From assembly GCF_002443255.2 (NCBI RefSeq), contig NW_019211455.1, positions 5,190,597 through 5,254,596 on the forward strand: DNA of 64,000 nucleotides, in the 5' to 3' direction. Under the pieces are notes generated by a model. That model saw only the letters and a list, made by a program, of their open reading frames with translations, was not told where the DNA came from and did not search any database. Of the stretch, positions 34,687 through 47,777 are shown piece by piece (within the stretch, counting starts at the first letter, position 1; every line of letters begins with the position of its first letter). Position numbers and translations under genes: made by a program. Origin of the DNA: Varroa destructor (taxonomy: Eukaryota; Arthropoda; Arachnida; Mesostigmata; Varroidae).

Positions 34687-37066
34687 GGTACTTCAACCAT
34701 CTGGAGAACAAACAAGAACAGAAGAAGAATCCGACTTGCGTGTTAGTCTAACGGTCGATGTGCTAAACGTATATTAGGATCGTTTAAAAAGCATTATAGA
34801 TGTACACCCGTCGTTGAATTATGCCGCATATGCATAAGATCAATGTAGGAACAAGGGCGGACCTTAATCAGATGAAGTGTAGCTTGGACCGCTTAACGTA
34901 CCGGTAGAAATGTTCTATAAACTTTGGTAGAAAAAAAAGGCTTTGATAAATATTGGAACTGTCATCTCTTACCGTTTTACTTGAACAAAAAAAAAACATC
35001 GTACGGCTCCTATAAACGCTTATTCATATAAAATTAACGATAAGGTACTGAATGGCACATACTGACGCATTTATCTACACATCGAGAATCGATGATTGAA
35101 TGATTCAGTGTCCTTAATCTATATGATGCCATGATAACATATTATCGAAAGATTAGATTGTCGTCTATACGTTTTGGTAGGTTCAAGATTATACGCTACA
35201 GCAATCCGCTCAGATATGATAAAAATAATCATTGAAGATGAATTGCATTAGTTTCGTGGCCACCTATGTTTAGTAAATTCTGCGTGATGTTTGCTTTGCG
35301 ATATATTACGTATTTAACGCGTATCGGTTTGAAAAAACCTTCATTGATCGACTCTCCTCAGTGAGGAGAAATAGTCTTTAGTGGCCGTTGAAAACATCAG
35401 TGAGGCCCAATACAGCGTCAAACGACGATGTGGGCCCTTAGCTCGGATCAGCTGAGGCGCTTTATATATATTGCTAACTAAAATAAAGTGGAGGGCTGAC
35501 AAGTGTGGTTAAAATGAAATGTAATGGGGCGTGGAGACAAATAGTTACTATTACAACCAGGAATCAGGGGAGAAATGCAATGATTGCGGCTCGTAATCAT
35601 GTGGGAAACACATAGCGACAGCGCGAGCCTTTCAATGGCGTCATTTTTATGGTCTCTCATTTCTTTAATTTTTTATGTCGTTTGCGAGAGAGAGGGAGAG
35701 TGAAAAAGTATTCCAACAGTATCCCTGGAAAATTTTTTTCCCGCTCATCTTTTTATCATTGTCCATCGAAGCCGGGCTTAGGGATTTGTCTTCTGGGTCA
35801 TAATCGTAGGCATAAGAGAACTAGGTAATTTAATAATGGGTCAAGCCCGAAATAAAAAGGATGCCACCCCAATCCTCATTAGTTCGAACGGTCTTTTAGC
35901 TAATCAATTCGGTAGTTCGTACCGTCTGTAGCGATCGTAGTAACGTAGCTATGGGTAGGGGTTTGAGTATGTTTCAAGCGCATCGATCGTGGAGGATTTC
36001 GATGCTGTCAAACACTTCAGCATTAAGACGACATTGCTACCGGTTTTTGTGATTCTCGTCATTGTTATTATGAAGTAAACCCTTCCACCGCTAAAGACGA
36101 CGGCAATTTTTACGGGCCGTTTGAGCGAGTGGCATATCAGGTTAGAGCTGAATCAATTTCGCCTTGTGACCAAATTAATTAGTGGCGTAACCAATCGCGC
36201 AACCTAGGAAAATTTCCGAAATTGGAAGAGCGTCAACCTGACAACGAGATGGAATAATCAGCGATGTGGATTCGTTAACATTGTAAAGCATTAATTGGTA
36301 AACTTACGATTAGGAGGATGGAGGATGATAAACTCGATAAACGTCTCGTTCTAGGGGAAAATAAGATTCATATAGATATTTACATGGCGAATGTTTATAC
36401 GAAAAGGAGTAGCAGCCTTTATTACGCTTCTCGGTTGATAACTGACACTTAATCAGCTAGACAACAGCTAGTCAACAAACAAACTAGGATATCCTCGTGA
36501 AACTAAAACACTACATAAGTCCACCATGTGTACCTTTCCGTGGCGTACATAGAACCGGATGAAGTGATTCTAATAAGGAATCAGATCCCTGGAGCGTTGG
36601 CGTCGGTGAACCAAAAAGGTCACAGACAACTCAAATACAAATTAATAATTTTAAGATCAAAGTAAGAACATGAAGATTATTTGTTCAATTATGTATATAA
36701 TATTTTGTTAGTGATATATATACAACATATATGTATATAGGTACCCGTTCGTATCGTGCAGCTTTAAGTGACTGGCGAACTCATTAGTATTTCGTACATG
36801 TCTGATGAAAAGGTGCGGACTAATCCAACGGAACCGGTGAAAACCTTTTTCTTCATTTATGTCCAATAGATATTTATAATTTCTCTTTTGTACTGAGATC
36901 AATGTGCCCCTGCTTGCAAGTTGACAAACAATTCTATTTGCCTGCCAGGGCATTTTATGTAGCCAGTCAACTGTCGAGTCGGTCGTTCACTTTTTAACCA
37001 AACGTACACAAAATAAAGCGTTTTGAAATTTTATTACTGTTTTGATAAAGATAATTGCTAATAGCC

Positions 37067-37129
37067 TTATTGGATAGCAGGCCGACTTCGGCAACGTATT
37101 TTACGGCGGCAACGGCCGCTATCCAATAA
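37067..37129. repeat. Long-stem hairpin of about 63 nt
   Basis: The 5' arm TTATTGGATAGCAGGCCG pairs with the 3' arm CGGCCGCTATCCAATAA: 17 base pairs with one bulged A. The 28-base loop contains a small inner CGTA-TTT-TACG hairpin. Size and stem resemble a precursor microRNA, but the inner loop is poorly paired and neither arm matches a microRNA I know. Confidence 0.75.
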
Positions 37130-39777
37130 TGACCATAGAAATACTTACTGATTTATGAAACAGTTAGACGTTGCAGATGAAATCAACATTGTGAAGTTCA
37201 TTGACAATGAGGCATATTTTAAGAGTTTATAGTTTTTAAATGGATCAAGTCTCGTTGCCAGTTCGCTCAGTACATAATCGTCTGGTCAGCTCTCCCGAAA
37301 GAGTAGACAAACCTTCCCACGACAAGATCTCCCTCGTGTCGCCATGTGTAGTTCTATCTCATCTTCGACAACGTAACTGTACGCGAGAAACACAAATCGG
37401 ATGTTAACGGCCCTGACCAACTGGTCACGCACGTACAGGCATATGTTGGCCAGTGCAGCTCTGCTATTATAGGAGTTTCAATATAGCAAAAATGGTACGT
37501 GAAGTGAGACGAGCACAAAAAACCTCACCCTGCAGGTATCTCTATCAGTAAACAAAGCTATTGGAGTAATATTCATTCTATATAAATGTCGCATTTGGGT
37601 TTCCGTCTCGTCCTTAAGACCGACCCAACCCTGCTCATGTCATCGGTAGACATGACATTTTTCAACTATTGTTAAACCAGCAAGAGATGTGTAAATACCA
37701 TATTATAGAATCATATAGCAAACAATAGATTATGCCCCAATGCGGCTCAGCGATTGCCCTTTTTCCCCGTCGAATGGCACTAAATAGCGCTCGAATACTG
37801 AAGTTCATGTGGTGGTAATCATTCGTGGACACTGTTGTAGCATGTACCATACATCGTCAACAGCGTGCAGCTTCGATCTGAATTCAACTAGTGGCAGCCA
37901 TATACCGATCGATCCAGTCTGTATTTAATTGTCATCAATCAAACTATGAACGGATGGATGGGATTTTGTTCGTTGTTGGACCATGTGGAAACGAAATTTT
38001 GCGGTATTTACCTATCACTTCGTCTGCTAGGCTTAAGGAAAAGTATATAGTAAATATTATTGATAGACTGTCGTATGAGCAAAAATGAAAACTATTGATA
38101 TATAATAATGTTGATGGTGTTCCACCTTTCTTCATATAGCAGTAGGATTATGCGTGCATCACCGATTGCAATCGAATCAAGTGGTGATGACGCTTCCTTC
38201 CTGTTTATGTTTTCTGTGCTAGTTATCTAAGTGGCTGTTCTGAAATTGTCAATTCATTTATATCATATATCAAATAAAGTTACGATTCAACAGCTAAACA
38301 GATTTCAGGACATACAGAGCATCGATCTTTACTAAAATCAGTCTTCGAGAAATGCAACTGAACGATGTCGTAGCTGGAGCAGCAACTATGATACCATTGA
38401 AAGTGGTGCCCGTACACCCACAAAACGTAACTGGTTTGAATGCAGATATAAGTTTTTCCCAACTGCAACTTTAAACATCGTTGAATAAATGCCTGTAACG
38501 CAAGACATTGCATCAGGTGTATACGTGCGTGACCAAAAAATACCGTTAAGCGAACAACGTGTCTGGATCATAGCCCCCAACGGAGCTGTTGGCGATCTGA
38601 AAACTCCATTGACAAACACCAGATTAAGGCCATCACTAATCGGTTCTGTCCAAAAAACAAGTTCATGTTTCAGAAGAAAAAGTCAGGTACAGCGGCGAGT
38701 GCAGAGAGTTTCACTCAGATGGATCGGTGAATACCCTAGGAACTTGCGAAGGCTCTTGAGGTCGTAAAAGTCAAGTTCAAACGAAAACGTTTTAGCGGCT
38801 ATTCGTCAAAGCTGACGCAGTGGGTATTCACGTGTCGTCGAACCGCCTTTCATAGCCTGCATAGAACACACAGAGTTCTATCGACAAATTGGGCGCTCGG
38901 CGTAGAAGTTTAAACGAGAACGAATTGAATAGAAGGATGCGTTGACTTATCGTTCTGCATTCCTACTGAAAGGGAACAGAGCAAGTCGATTTAAATAGGT
39001 CTTTAAATAGAACAGATGCGGCGGACTTAAAGTACGCCTATTAGAATGCTTCATTCGTGCTCTGTCCTTAGTCTATGTTAGTGTTTGACACGGGGGTCCG
39101 TTACGGCTGATGGGTCCACAGAATCTTAACAGATTATCTATATCGGCGAAGCTAAGTTGCATTTTCAACTGCCAGCTAACCGTAGGCCTCATCTGGCTAC
39201 GATATAAGTTTACTCCAATTCTATTATCTATGAAACGTTATTTCTATGTATTGTCATCCTTATTGAGCTGACAAAAGTTTACCCTAACTTGTGCTAATGG
39301 CGTTACGTTCTGTCCTCAGAGGAAGTGGAAAAAATCCAAATGACACGTTAGCAAGAAAGCTAGCTGCATTATACAAGCACATTCCAATCTGAGAGAAACA
39401 ATTACCTGGTAGAACATGATTAGTGTCAAACACAAAATTACTATCCAGGATACTGGCCAATACATATAATACGCATACGCGATGAGATCTGTTAAGTGTC
39501 ACGACACATATAAAACTCGAAAGCGCTGTCTGTCAAGGCCAGTCAAGTCAACTGCAAAAAAATACTATTCAGTAAACTTCGCTCCATTTTATCGTGGTAA
39601 TCTATTGCCACGCATAGCAAAGCCGACATATCTGCCGAAATTAGCAGACGAATTTACATCTCACCAAACGTTTGTGTACAGCCCCGCAAGCCAGCATCCG
39701 TGTGTGCTTACATATAGAGCATTATTCGAGTTTAATCGAGTATAGTGGTAAGTACTGAAGAAACGAAAGTAGCCCTA

Positions 39778-39795
39778 CCTGCCTGCCTGCCTGCC
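39778..39795. repeat. (CCTG)n tetranucleotide repeat
   Basis: Four and a half CCTG units. Confidence 0.93.
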
Positions 39796-39863
39796 ACAGG
39801 ACACTTAAGACTGGCCATCCCGATTTGGCCATACGACAACTTTGCTAAAAGGGGGACATCGAG

Positions 39864-39865
<2 letters not shown>

Positions 39866-39908
<43 letters not shown>
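39866..39908. repeat. (AT)n microsatellite
   Basis: About 21 uninterrupted AT units. Confidence 0.96.
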
Positions 39909-39909
<1 letters not shown>

Positions 39910-40349
39910 CAAGTAATTGGTCAATTTTTGATATCAGTATTCGCTTTCGTATCAAAAAAGAGGATTTTAATATAATTAAAATGGGCTGTAAGAAAAGATA
40001 TGAATTGACTCGTAAGCGCTTGCTTGTTGGATAGACTACGAGCTGCAGATACAATGAATTTCGCTAAGCTAGATAGACATAATTTGAGGGTTAACTGTCT
40101 CAGAGCTTTCTCTGATACAATCGGATAAAGCTAAACAACTAGCTCCCTCGAACCTACTGTAATGTACGTTGCTACAGTTATTACGGGCGAGGCTAGCGGC
40201 ATTTTCTTTCGAATAAAGTCCTCCGAACGGACAGCATCTTAGCCTATGATCACGATATTGTTAGATTTGGAGGCATTTATATTCTACTTATATTGCAAAT
40301 GATTGACACGTTTCCAACTTCTGACTGTACATCGATTTGTAAAAAACAG

Positions 40350-40543
40350 GGTTGATAACGGAGCAACCAGTGAAAACGTGGTCTCTTAAAGCGCGACAAT
40401 TTCTTGCTTCGTTGCATCCTCTGGATATACATAAATTACACGGCGCCCTAAAGAAGTACATTTCTTTGCAGGAGCGTTTGAACAAAAATGACAGCCGTCT
40501 ATCCCTAGATTTCCAGTGTAACAACGTTGCGCCAGCGTTTTAA
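40350..40543 (+). CDS. Candidate 3'-terminal coding exon, unknown protein
   Basis: After the acceptor-like TAAAAAACAG, two bases plus 63 codons stay open to TAA. The peptide contains KARQFLASLHPLDIHKLHGA, then LKKYISLQERLNKND, predicted helical, and looks like a natural C-terminus. The acceptor lacks a close pyrimidine tract, which weakens the case. No family is recognised and no upstream exon can be joined. Confidence 0.2.
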
Positions 40544-42547
40544 TGGCACAACCCTTGCGTGTAGAGACTTCAGAAGATCCAGTAGTACCAGCTCTATTCG
40601 GTGGATAGCCTAGTACCGCATAAAAACCTCTGTCCCAAAAAAAAAGACTATAAAAGTCAGCTTCAACAAATGAACGCCCTAAGAGTAACCTCCTTTTAAC
40701 TGGAGCTCACATACCCCAGACATAAGTTAACAAATTGAAAACTAGGTATGAGACGGGTCGCTGTTGGAAATTCTACGTGTACGTCAATACAGCACAGTTA
40801 GTTAGCTTGTTATATTATAATATCAGCTGAAACCAGTTAGCGGATAATTTTATTTAAGGGTCAATACAAATACTTTGCAATCCATCGTGGGGTGGTGCTG
40901 GGATAAAGGATTAACAGTTAATATTATACCATACTCGGCACCCGTTGCGACGTTTCAGTTGGGAGATAAAGTCAAACGATACACCTATTACCTTTTCGAC
41001 AATCGCTATCCCTACGCCCCGCCAGAGGTCAGCACATGCAGACGACCTAACGGGGTACTGCCATGCCGTTTTGTGCACAGAGGCGGACCTATGGCTTTTG
41101 GTTCGTTAGTGAAGCCCGCGTCACTGTGCGTCGCCATGTAGCAGACTTCTGATGTTTCCGAGTTTCTATCGCTTTTATCATTGGAAATAGTAGTGCGATG
41201 AAGTCAACTAGGCGTATGGTTCATGCTTGGTAGTTAGCAGCCCTGTGAGTAGGATGTAGCCTGCCTCTCTCTCTACCTTACTTTGGTTAGCTGGTACTAA
41301 AGCCTTCGTACTGAAGAAGGTAGATGATTATCGATAGAGTCCTTTATATAAAGATAAGGTCCTCGTAAACGTATACCAAAAAGGGTGGCTCAACGATGTG
41401 ACTCATTGAGCTTGTATCTTCTCATACTTCAGAAGCATTTCTGTCGACGTAGTGTAGATATATGTTACCCCCCCCCAATCATGGGTAACTTACCTAGTCA
41501 GATATTCATGTGAAAGTTTCAAGTTTGTTAGCGCAAATTGTCTGAATGAAATAATTTGATACTTCTTTTTTCGTACTGGCAAAATGTGTACGTGTAATGT
41601 GTACGTAAAACAACCCTGCTATTCTAATTAATTAGTTAACATCCAACCATCGATAGAGATCCAAATTTTAACACTTCGCGTTAAAGTCTTTCTTTAGATC
41701 AATGCATTCATTCATGGGCCTATGGTGCATGGCGTTGGGGCTCATTAGATTGACCTGTCGTCTTAGTAATGGCGCGATGGAACCGGTAGGACCAGGTCTT
41801 AGCGGAGAAACGTTCTGCCTCTTGCCTTTGCTCGACTGTTGTCCAAATTGTCATACATCGACATAATATATAAGTTAATCATAGTAAACGCTACTTGAAA
41901 AACGAACGCGGATATATCATTTAAGTGTGAAGATTGTAAAATGTCAAATCAGAAAGCTAATTTTCGTTAAAGTTTTTCGTGAACTGTTTTTTGTTCGTTT
42001 AATGAAGGTCACCTTCGAATGGGGTATCTTCACGATTTTACATATGCGATGCGTATATCTGTAACTTCCTCTAGTCTCACGGTTGAATTGACAAAACAAG
42101 GATATAGATATTCTTAGTTAATGCTCTTGCAAAGACAAACGAAACTATTGTGTAGTATAATTGACAGATACTTAGACAATAATGACATTTAAATGGAGTT
42201 CTATGGATTTAAAAAATAATAATCAAATTAATTGCGTTTTTAAATATCCCAGCGCTGCCGGAAGCCTAGCTAGGATGTTACCGAAATTCGTTCGCTATAA
42301 TTTATTATTCGAATTTCTATCTGAGCCCATGTGCTGCTAGTAGTAAGTGAAGAACCTACCTAAAATGACTAATACAACGGCTTTTGAGACAAAAACTAAG
42401 AGTATCAATTGCTCATTATACTTTCGGGTCCCTGCATAAAATCGTGCCCATTGCTATGAATGAAGCACTAACATTATCACTGTTCTATTGAAACATATAA
42501 GCAAGATCTATTTTGCTTACTGCGTTTCGTCTAATTTATGTCCCCGT

Positions 42548-42605
42548 CCGTAATATCGTCTGTGAATCGTCGAGTATCCGTAATATCGTCGTAGTATCTG
42601 TGAAT
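42548..42605. repeat. Imperfect tandem duplication, about 30-bp unit
   Basis: CCGTAATATCGTC occurs at 42548-42560 and again at 42578-42590. CTGTGAATC follows both, directly in the first copy and after a short insertion in the second. Confidence 0.8.
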
Positions 42606-43231
42606 CAGGAATAGTGACTGCTTCCCAGCAAATATATCCTAAAAACGTACTGGATATTTACAATCAGAATATAGTAACAAGGTTGGTTATGCTGACACCC
42701 TTAGCATACAAAGCATGTTTTGAAATAGGCGCTCTTTAAACAGGCTTAAATCGTCACCACCGAGCTCCATTTCCTCATAAACCGAAATCATTGGGTTGGT
42801 GGATAATACTGAGATAAATATATACAACCGCATGCAGCGAATAACACTAGACTCGTTGGCTGGTTCGTGTTCAGATCAAACTTAATCAGTGGCAATCAAT
42901 TCTTTTTTCTGTGTGTGACGCTTTAGAAAAACAGTCTTTGTCTTGCTTCGTCTCTGTTACCTTATTATATATATTTTACCGAGTGATTTGTTGCTGCGTA
43001 GCAATATTAGCTAACTGAGACTGTCCGACTGCGCATGCCTATAAGGCTTTACTTAAGCTATAGTGCTGGTGGTACGGTGGGTGACCGGCGGAGTAGTTGA
43101 ACAATCGATGCCGGCCGGAAAGTCCGGGAAAAAGCAGTCTCATTTGCCGTTCACCGCTCGCGAGTGTCGATTTGCTCGAACGCAGAAAGCAGTGCAAAGA
43201 CAGCGAGGAAAATGGGAAACGCGTAAAAATA

Positions 43232-43282
43232 ATGGCCTTACAAGACCAGGCCCTCGTAGTACGTTTCGATGCTCAGATGTGC
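43232..43282 (+). CDS. Candidate first coding exon, unknown gene
   Basis: This is the first ATG in its frame. Seventeen codons (MALQDQALVVRFDAQMC) end at the donor TGC|GTAAGT in phase 0. It sits in a GC-richer patch. The frame stays open upstream, so it could be part of a longer frame. Confidence 0.15.
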
Positions 43283-43601
43283 GTAAGTGGCCAGTGTGTG
43301 TCCATGTTTGGATGAGAAGGTGTATATATGTGTGTATATATATTGTTGTTGTTATAATTTGTATATCGTCGTTCTTTTTCGGTCGGTGTGTTAGTCTGCC
43401 GATGTTTTGGTATTCTTTGATATAGCTTTTGACCGCACGATTGCTGTTGAATTCTGCTCTGTTTTGTAGGCTGGTTTTTTTTCTATATGTTGTATATGAT
43501 CTGTATACTGTTTTGCCAGATCTTGTAGCCAGCTGCTAGACCAAAAAAAAATCAGCCGAACAAGCAACAGCAGATATCGAAGGTCTACTGCATAAGCAGC
43601 A

Positions 43602-43685
43602 ATGTCAACAAGCGAGAAGTACGATAAACAGCAACCGATCGGGTTTTGGCAGCAACTGGGCTTCGGCTCTATCTTACGACTAAAA
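43602..43685 (+). CDS. Candidate first coding exon, unknown gene
   Basis: The ATG has a purine at -3 and an in-frame TAA 9 bases upstream. Exactly 28 codons follow (MSTSEKYDKQQPIGFWQQLG, then FGSILRLK) and end at the consensus donor AAAA|GTGAGT in phase 0. The peptide is rich in Gln and aromatic residues and not low-complexity. It lies 320 bases after another ATG-to-donor candidate in the same GC-richer patch, and both end in phase 0, so they could be alternative first exons. No downstream exon was identified and I do not recognise the peptide. Confidence 0.25.
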
Positions 43686-45775
43686 GTGAGTTACAAACAA
43701 TACGTTATGCCGACAATACACTACATGCGCGATTGTTATCATCAGTATTCTTATTGTTAACAAAATTACGATTATTATCATCGCGAGCGATGATCTTTTG
43801 CTTTAGCTGACAGCATGCAGAGATCTGGCCTTTGTCACCTCATCAGACAATGGCCGTAATAAGAGCAACGACAACGCCAGCGGATTCCTGGTAGGAACGT
43901 GAACGAGGCACGATCAGCACAAATGGATAGGGCACATTAACTTTATACCCACGTACACGTGCATACATGAAAGACAATGTATAAGTTTCGTAGCTCTGAC
44001 ATAGCTGGCAGTCGTATATAATTCAGATGCTCATTTTTTAGAACAGTTGCTTTCTGTCGTCTTAGCGTGCATATCATTGATACGAATGTCATGTCACTTT
44101 GGAGCAATGCATAAGTACATGCTCGTACCGGGAAGCATGTAAACCAGGACGTTCTACAAAAAAACTAAACGTATATTTCCTGCTAAGGGAGGGTCTGCGT
44201 CGCATTTTAGCTTCTATGGCTCTCTAAGACTAATAATCTACCTGACAACGTGTACTAAAGACAACGAAGAATTTATAATTACACTTTGGTTTAATTAACG
44301 CTCGGCTAAATGAACGCTAGATGCTATGACCGAATAAAGCCGTATTTTCTGATCATGTGAAATGTATCTTATATGCGTAAGGTTACACAACTTCATACGT
44401 TCCTGTACACGGTTTAGACTTTCAAGAAAAAAAACTTTATCTCAAAAGTAACAACTTTTTTTTTATTGTTTCTTTTTTGTTGGAGCTTGTTTTCAAATTG
44501 GCATACTTAGGATCACGACGTCCTTTGCATATGTGCGCTCAGGTCCTAGTTGGACATACAAAGGTATTTTGTACAATCCAGTTTTGCATCGATATGAGTT
44601 GCAAGAGCTAGTTTTGTCTACACTATATTCTTATCATGGATACGGCGCAGGGGTCGACCTAATTTTTTGAAGGAGTCAAGGCCTAGGGATGGCTGCCTGG
44701 CGGTCAGTTGTTAGCCGGCTACTCATTTCCTTCAAGCATCAGAAAAGTAAATTAATTAAAAACGTATTTGTTCTCGGCGAGTTGACACTCATTTTGCGTA
44801 CATTAATACGAAGGCAATTCCATTATAGTGAGTACATAATAAATATATACATATATGTATATATATATATATATATATGTACATGTTACACTTGATATAA
44901 CTATACAGCATGTGGACACAACCTTCTTAGCTAACATTGGCGGCAAAAAAAAATTACTGAGAGTTGAGAATGTCTACTTTTCATTAATCTGGCAATAAGT
45001 TTCTTTTAAACAACGTAGTATTATTGGTCTCTAAAGTATCGACATAATGAGTTGTAGATCTATAATATATCTACATTCAGTTGGCCTATACAGAAATGTT
45101 TTTTAGCCGTTTTACTTTATTGGCAGACAACTGTTGGTAGACCTTGCACAAATCGGACTCTGTTTTTTTTCTAGGACCTAAAACAGAAAGCTACTAGGCA
45201 TAATTCAGTGTTAGAATCTGACTCGTGAACAGCTAAATTTGTATTAAATAGATTGCGTTAGGAACAAAAAAAGGTTAAGTGGCACCTCCGTGCCTGGAAG
45301 TATCCTAGACTTATACTCTGTTACTTACATATATATATGAAATAAAGCATTGTTCTGGCTACAAAACCGAGGCCCATAGGACTTTTGGCCTACTATGATA
45401 TCAGTGTCATCTATGCACTCAATAGTATCATTCTTATTGTCCAAACTACAGCAAAGTCAATTTTTCAAGATAAAAATGTTAGCCATTCGACAGCTGAGAG
45501 AAGCGCTATAAACCCATAGATTTATATCAGATACTCTTGTATTACCAATATCAATATTATTGGCAACCAACGCAACGACAGAAAGTATTACATCGAACTA
45601 CTTGATTCTATTGAGCTCCGAGAATAAAACGCTACTTAAAAAATACATTTATATAATAAAATAGTATTGCATAAGTCGAATAAACAGCGCCGGTGAGGAG
45701 AGACAGAGGGTGATAATGAATCATTAAATGGCTGGATGCTAGCAACAACAAAAGGATTAGAAAAACGGATGGTCA
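43686..45775. other. Intergenic or intronic, no supported gene
   Basis: AT-rich. It holds a (TA)n-rich compound repeat at 44843-44882 and nothing else I can name. Confidence 0.6.
44843..44882. repeat. (TA)n-rich compound repeat
   Basis: TA units interrupted by ACATATATGTAT. Confidence 0.93.
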
Positions 45776-46036
45776 ATGGCGGCCAACTCGCAAACGAAGC
45801 GAAGCTGCCCACCGGCGGAAACAGTCGTCATCAGACGAAACGAAAAGTTGCAGCCTGGAAATGCTGAAAACATGATTCTATCTATTGTTTCTATTTTAAG
45901 CGACGACGTAAACTGCTTTAGTTATGCGGCTCTTCTCTCGCGCGTCGCTGAAATGATAAATGAAGTTCAGGTTTCAGCTTTCGACTCGACGCCGACCAGC
46001 TTAAGGCTTAACAAAAGGGACCCTCGTTTAAATAGA
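45776..46036 (+). CDS. Candidate coding exon with ATG, unknown protein
   Basis: The ATG has an in-frame TAG 18 bases upstream. Eighty-seven codons are open to the donor-like AGA|GTATGT in phase 0; read through, the frame stops at 46063. The peptide starts MAANSQTKRSCPPAETVVIR and includes a helical ILSIVSILSDDVNCF-like stretch and LNKRDPRLNR at the donor. The segment is GC-richer than its flanks. No domain is recognised; it may be a 5' exon or chance. Confidence 0.22.
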
Positions 46037-47752
46037 GTATGTGTGCATTCTCGAAAACGCTAGTGGCGAATTTGTGAAACAATGGCCTACTGTCACGGCA
46101 CGTGCTAAGAGGACTCGGGACAAGATTGAGGGTCAGTGTCCTCAATGCGTCATGCGTATTCATGCATCGATAACTGCAGTGAGTGTAGCTTTTCTAAAGA
46201 GTTTCAAGCATTCGAGTCAAATTCCGTTTCATTTATTTCGCTTTCTTCGGTAAAGACATTTTGTATTTGGTGGGAAAGAAAGCAAAGCTATCTTTTACAC
46301 CGATAATAGGTAAGGGTGTACATACATATATAGTCTTGTTTTCTTAGGATTTTTCTGTAACTTAAAAGCGGTTACACGGTTGGGTCAAAATCAATTTGAC
46401 AAATGAATTCCCGCTTAAAAAGAGCTTTGTGCGACGAACCCCCTAAGCTACAGGTCTCATCTTCAACCATTTCTAGCCCAATCAGCAAATGGACGTTATA
46501 CGAATTCCGAATTTTGTCACTCTGATGCTATCTTTTTTCGTGTAGTTATTGTTTACGCCTGTCTAATAAATCAAACTGCCCGCAAGCTAAATTGACGGTA
46601 ATTTAACGTTTGCATGCCCGCCATTTTTCAAAAATGTTTCAAGAACGCGTTTATGAAATTCGCGAGGTAAAACGCAGTTATTACCAATGAGATGTGGAAG
46701 AAAAATGTAATAGAATCAAATGATACAAGTAGAGTTAGCGTGCATCATAGTGTCTATTTGCTTAATAGCAAACTCAGGTCACTTGAATGTTTTGGGATAG
46801 ACCTAGTGCGAATAAAAAAATCGATATATAATTTGCCACCGTTTGTATTCAATGGCGTTCGACAGCACGTTATAAAACGAAACGTCTGCAGTTAATTCCT
46901 GAAGTGTCCTAGCGAAGAATTGCTAAATATTATTCTCTATTGAGTGAGCTGAATATCTATAAACGTATTAGTCTCGATGTACGAATCGCTTGGTAGATCA
47001 TATTCTCCCTATAATTCGTAGAACCATCTTGGATTATCCACGTTAAGTGACGTCAGGTACTCAAATTAATTCTGTAAACGAATCGATTCAGCCGAGCTGG
47101 ACGACGCTAAGCATTTTAAAATAGTAGGCTGTGCGTTAAGGGCTATGCACAGGTGTCACTTGGCTACTTCTATTTGGCTTTTATGATTCTCACACCTAAC
47201 GATTTCACTCTTTTCAAGATACTCGTTCAATTTTAGTCGACAGTCCTTACTCTAGTATGTGTGTGAGCGTCTGTGAAGACTTTCGCGTACGATTGAAGGC
47301 CCGCACGACTTGGTGCGGCGTATGTATACGAAGACAACATTTGTATGACGGCCACGCGCCTCGCGTAAGGTCGTCGATTGTCTTTGGAAGATCATGCATA
47401 CTACATCAGGTAAGATTCCGCGATGCACCGTACTGTGCGGCTAAATATGATGCATCTTAACAAACCATATGAGACGATGTATTACATCGGCTTCTGGTAT
47501 TGGAAGCAAAACAACGAATTAGAGAAATCTATTTGCAAGTCATTATACAAAGGAAAAGCCTAAAGACAAATTGCATTTCTAGCAAAGACGATATTCGACG
47601 AACACAACGAAGGCTAGTTTAGTAAGCCATTATTCAAACAGCCACAGAATCAGTCTGCACACAAATTTTCATTAGAAAATATTCTGTAGATAAGAAAAAT
47701 CGTCTTCGCGCAATAAAAAATGCCATGACGCTGAAATAGATACAATGCATCC

Positions 47753-47777
47753 TAATACTAATGTTCCATTAGTATTA
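47753..47777. repeat. Perfect short hairpin
   Basis: TAATACTAATG and CATTAGTATTA (11 bp, exact) around the loop TTC. Confidence 0.88.

Larger units (their letters stand above)
33942..43231. other. Intergenic or intronic, no supported gene
   Basis: AT-rich background with a strong hairpin at 37067-37129, (CCTG)n at 39778, (TA)n at 39866 and an imperfect tandem duplication at 42548. Frames at 38489-38767 (plus) and 38386-38619 (minus) overlap each other and neither is recognisable. A candidate exon on the minus strand (34459-34686) and one on the plus strand (40350-40543) are listed separately. Confidence 0.6.

Noticed and set aside
38386..38767. Overlapping plus and minus frames resembling transposon fragments
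   Set aside because: No transposase motif, no terminal inverted repeats or target duplication; both strands are open, so chance is the simplest reading.
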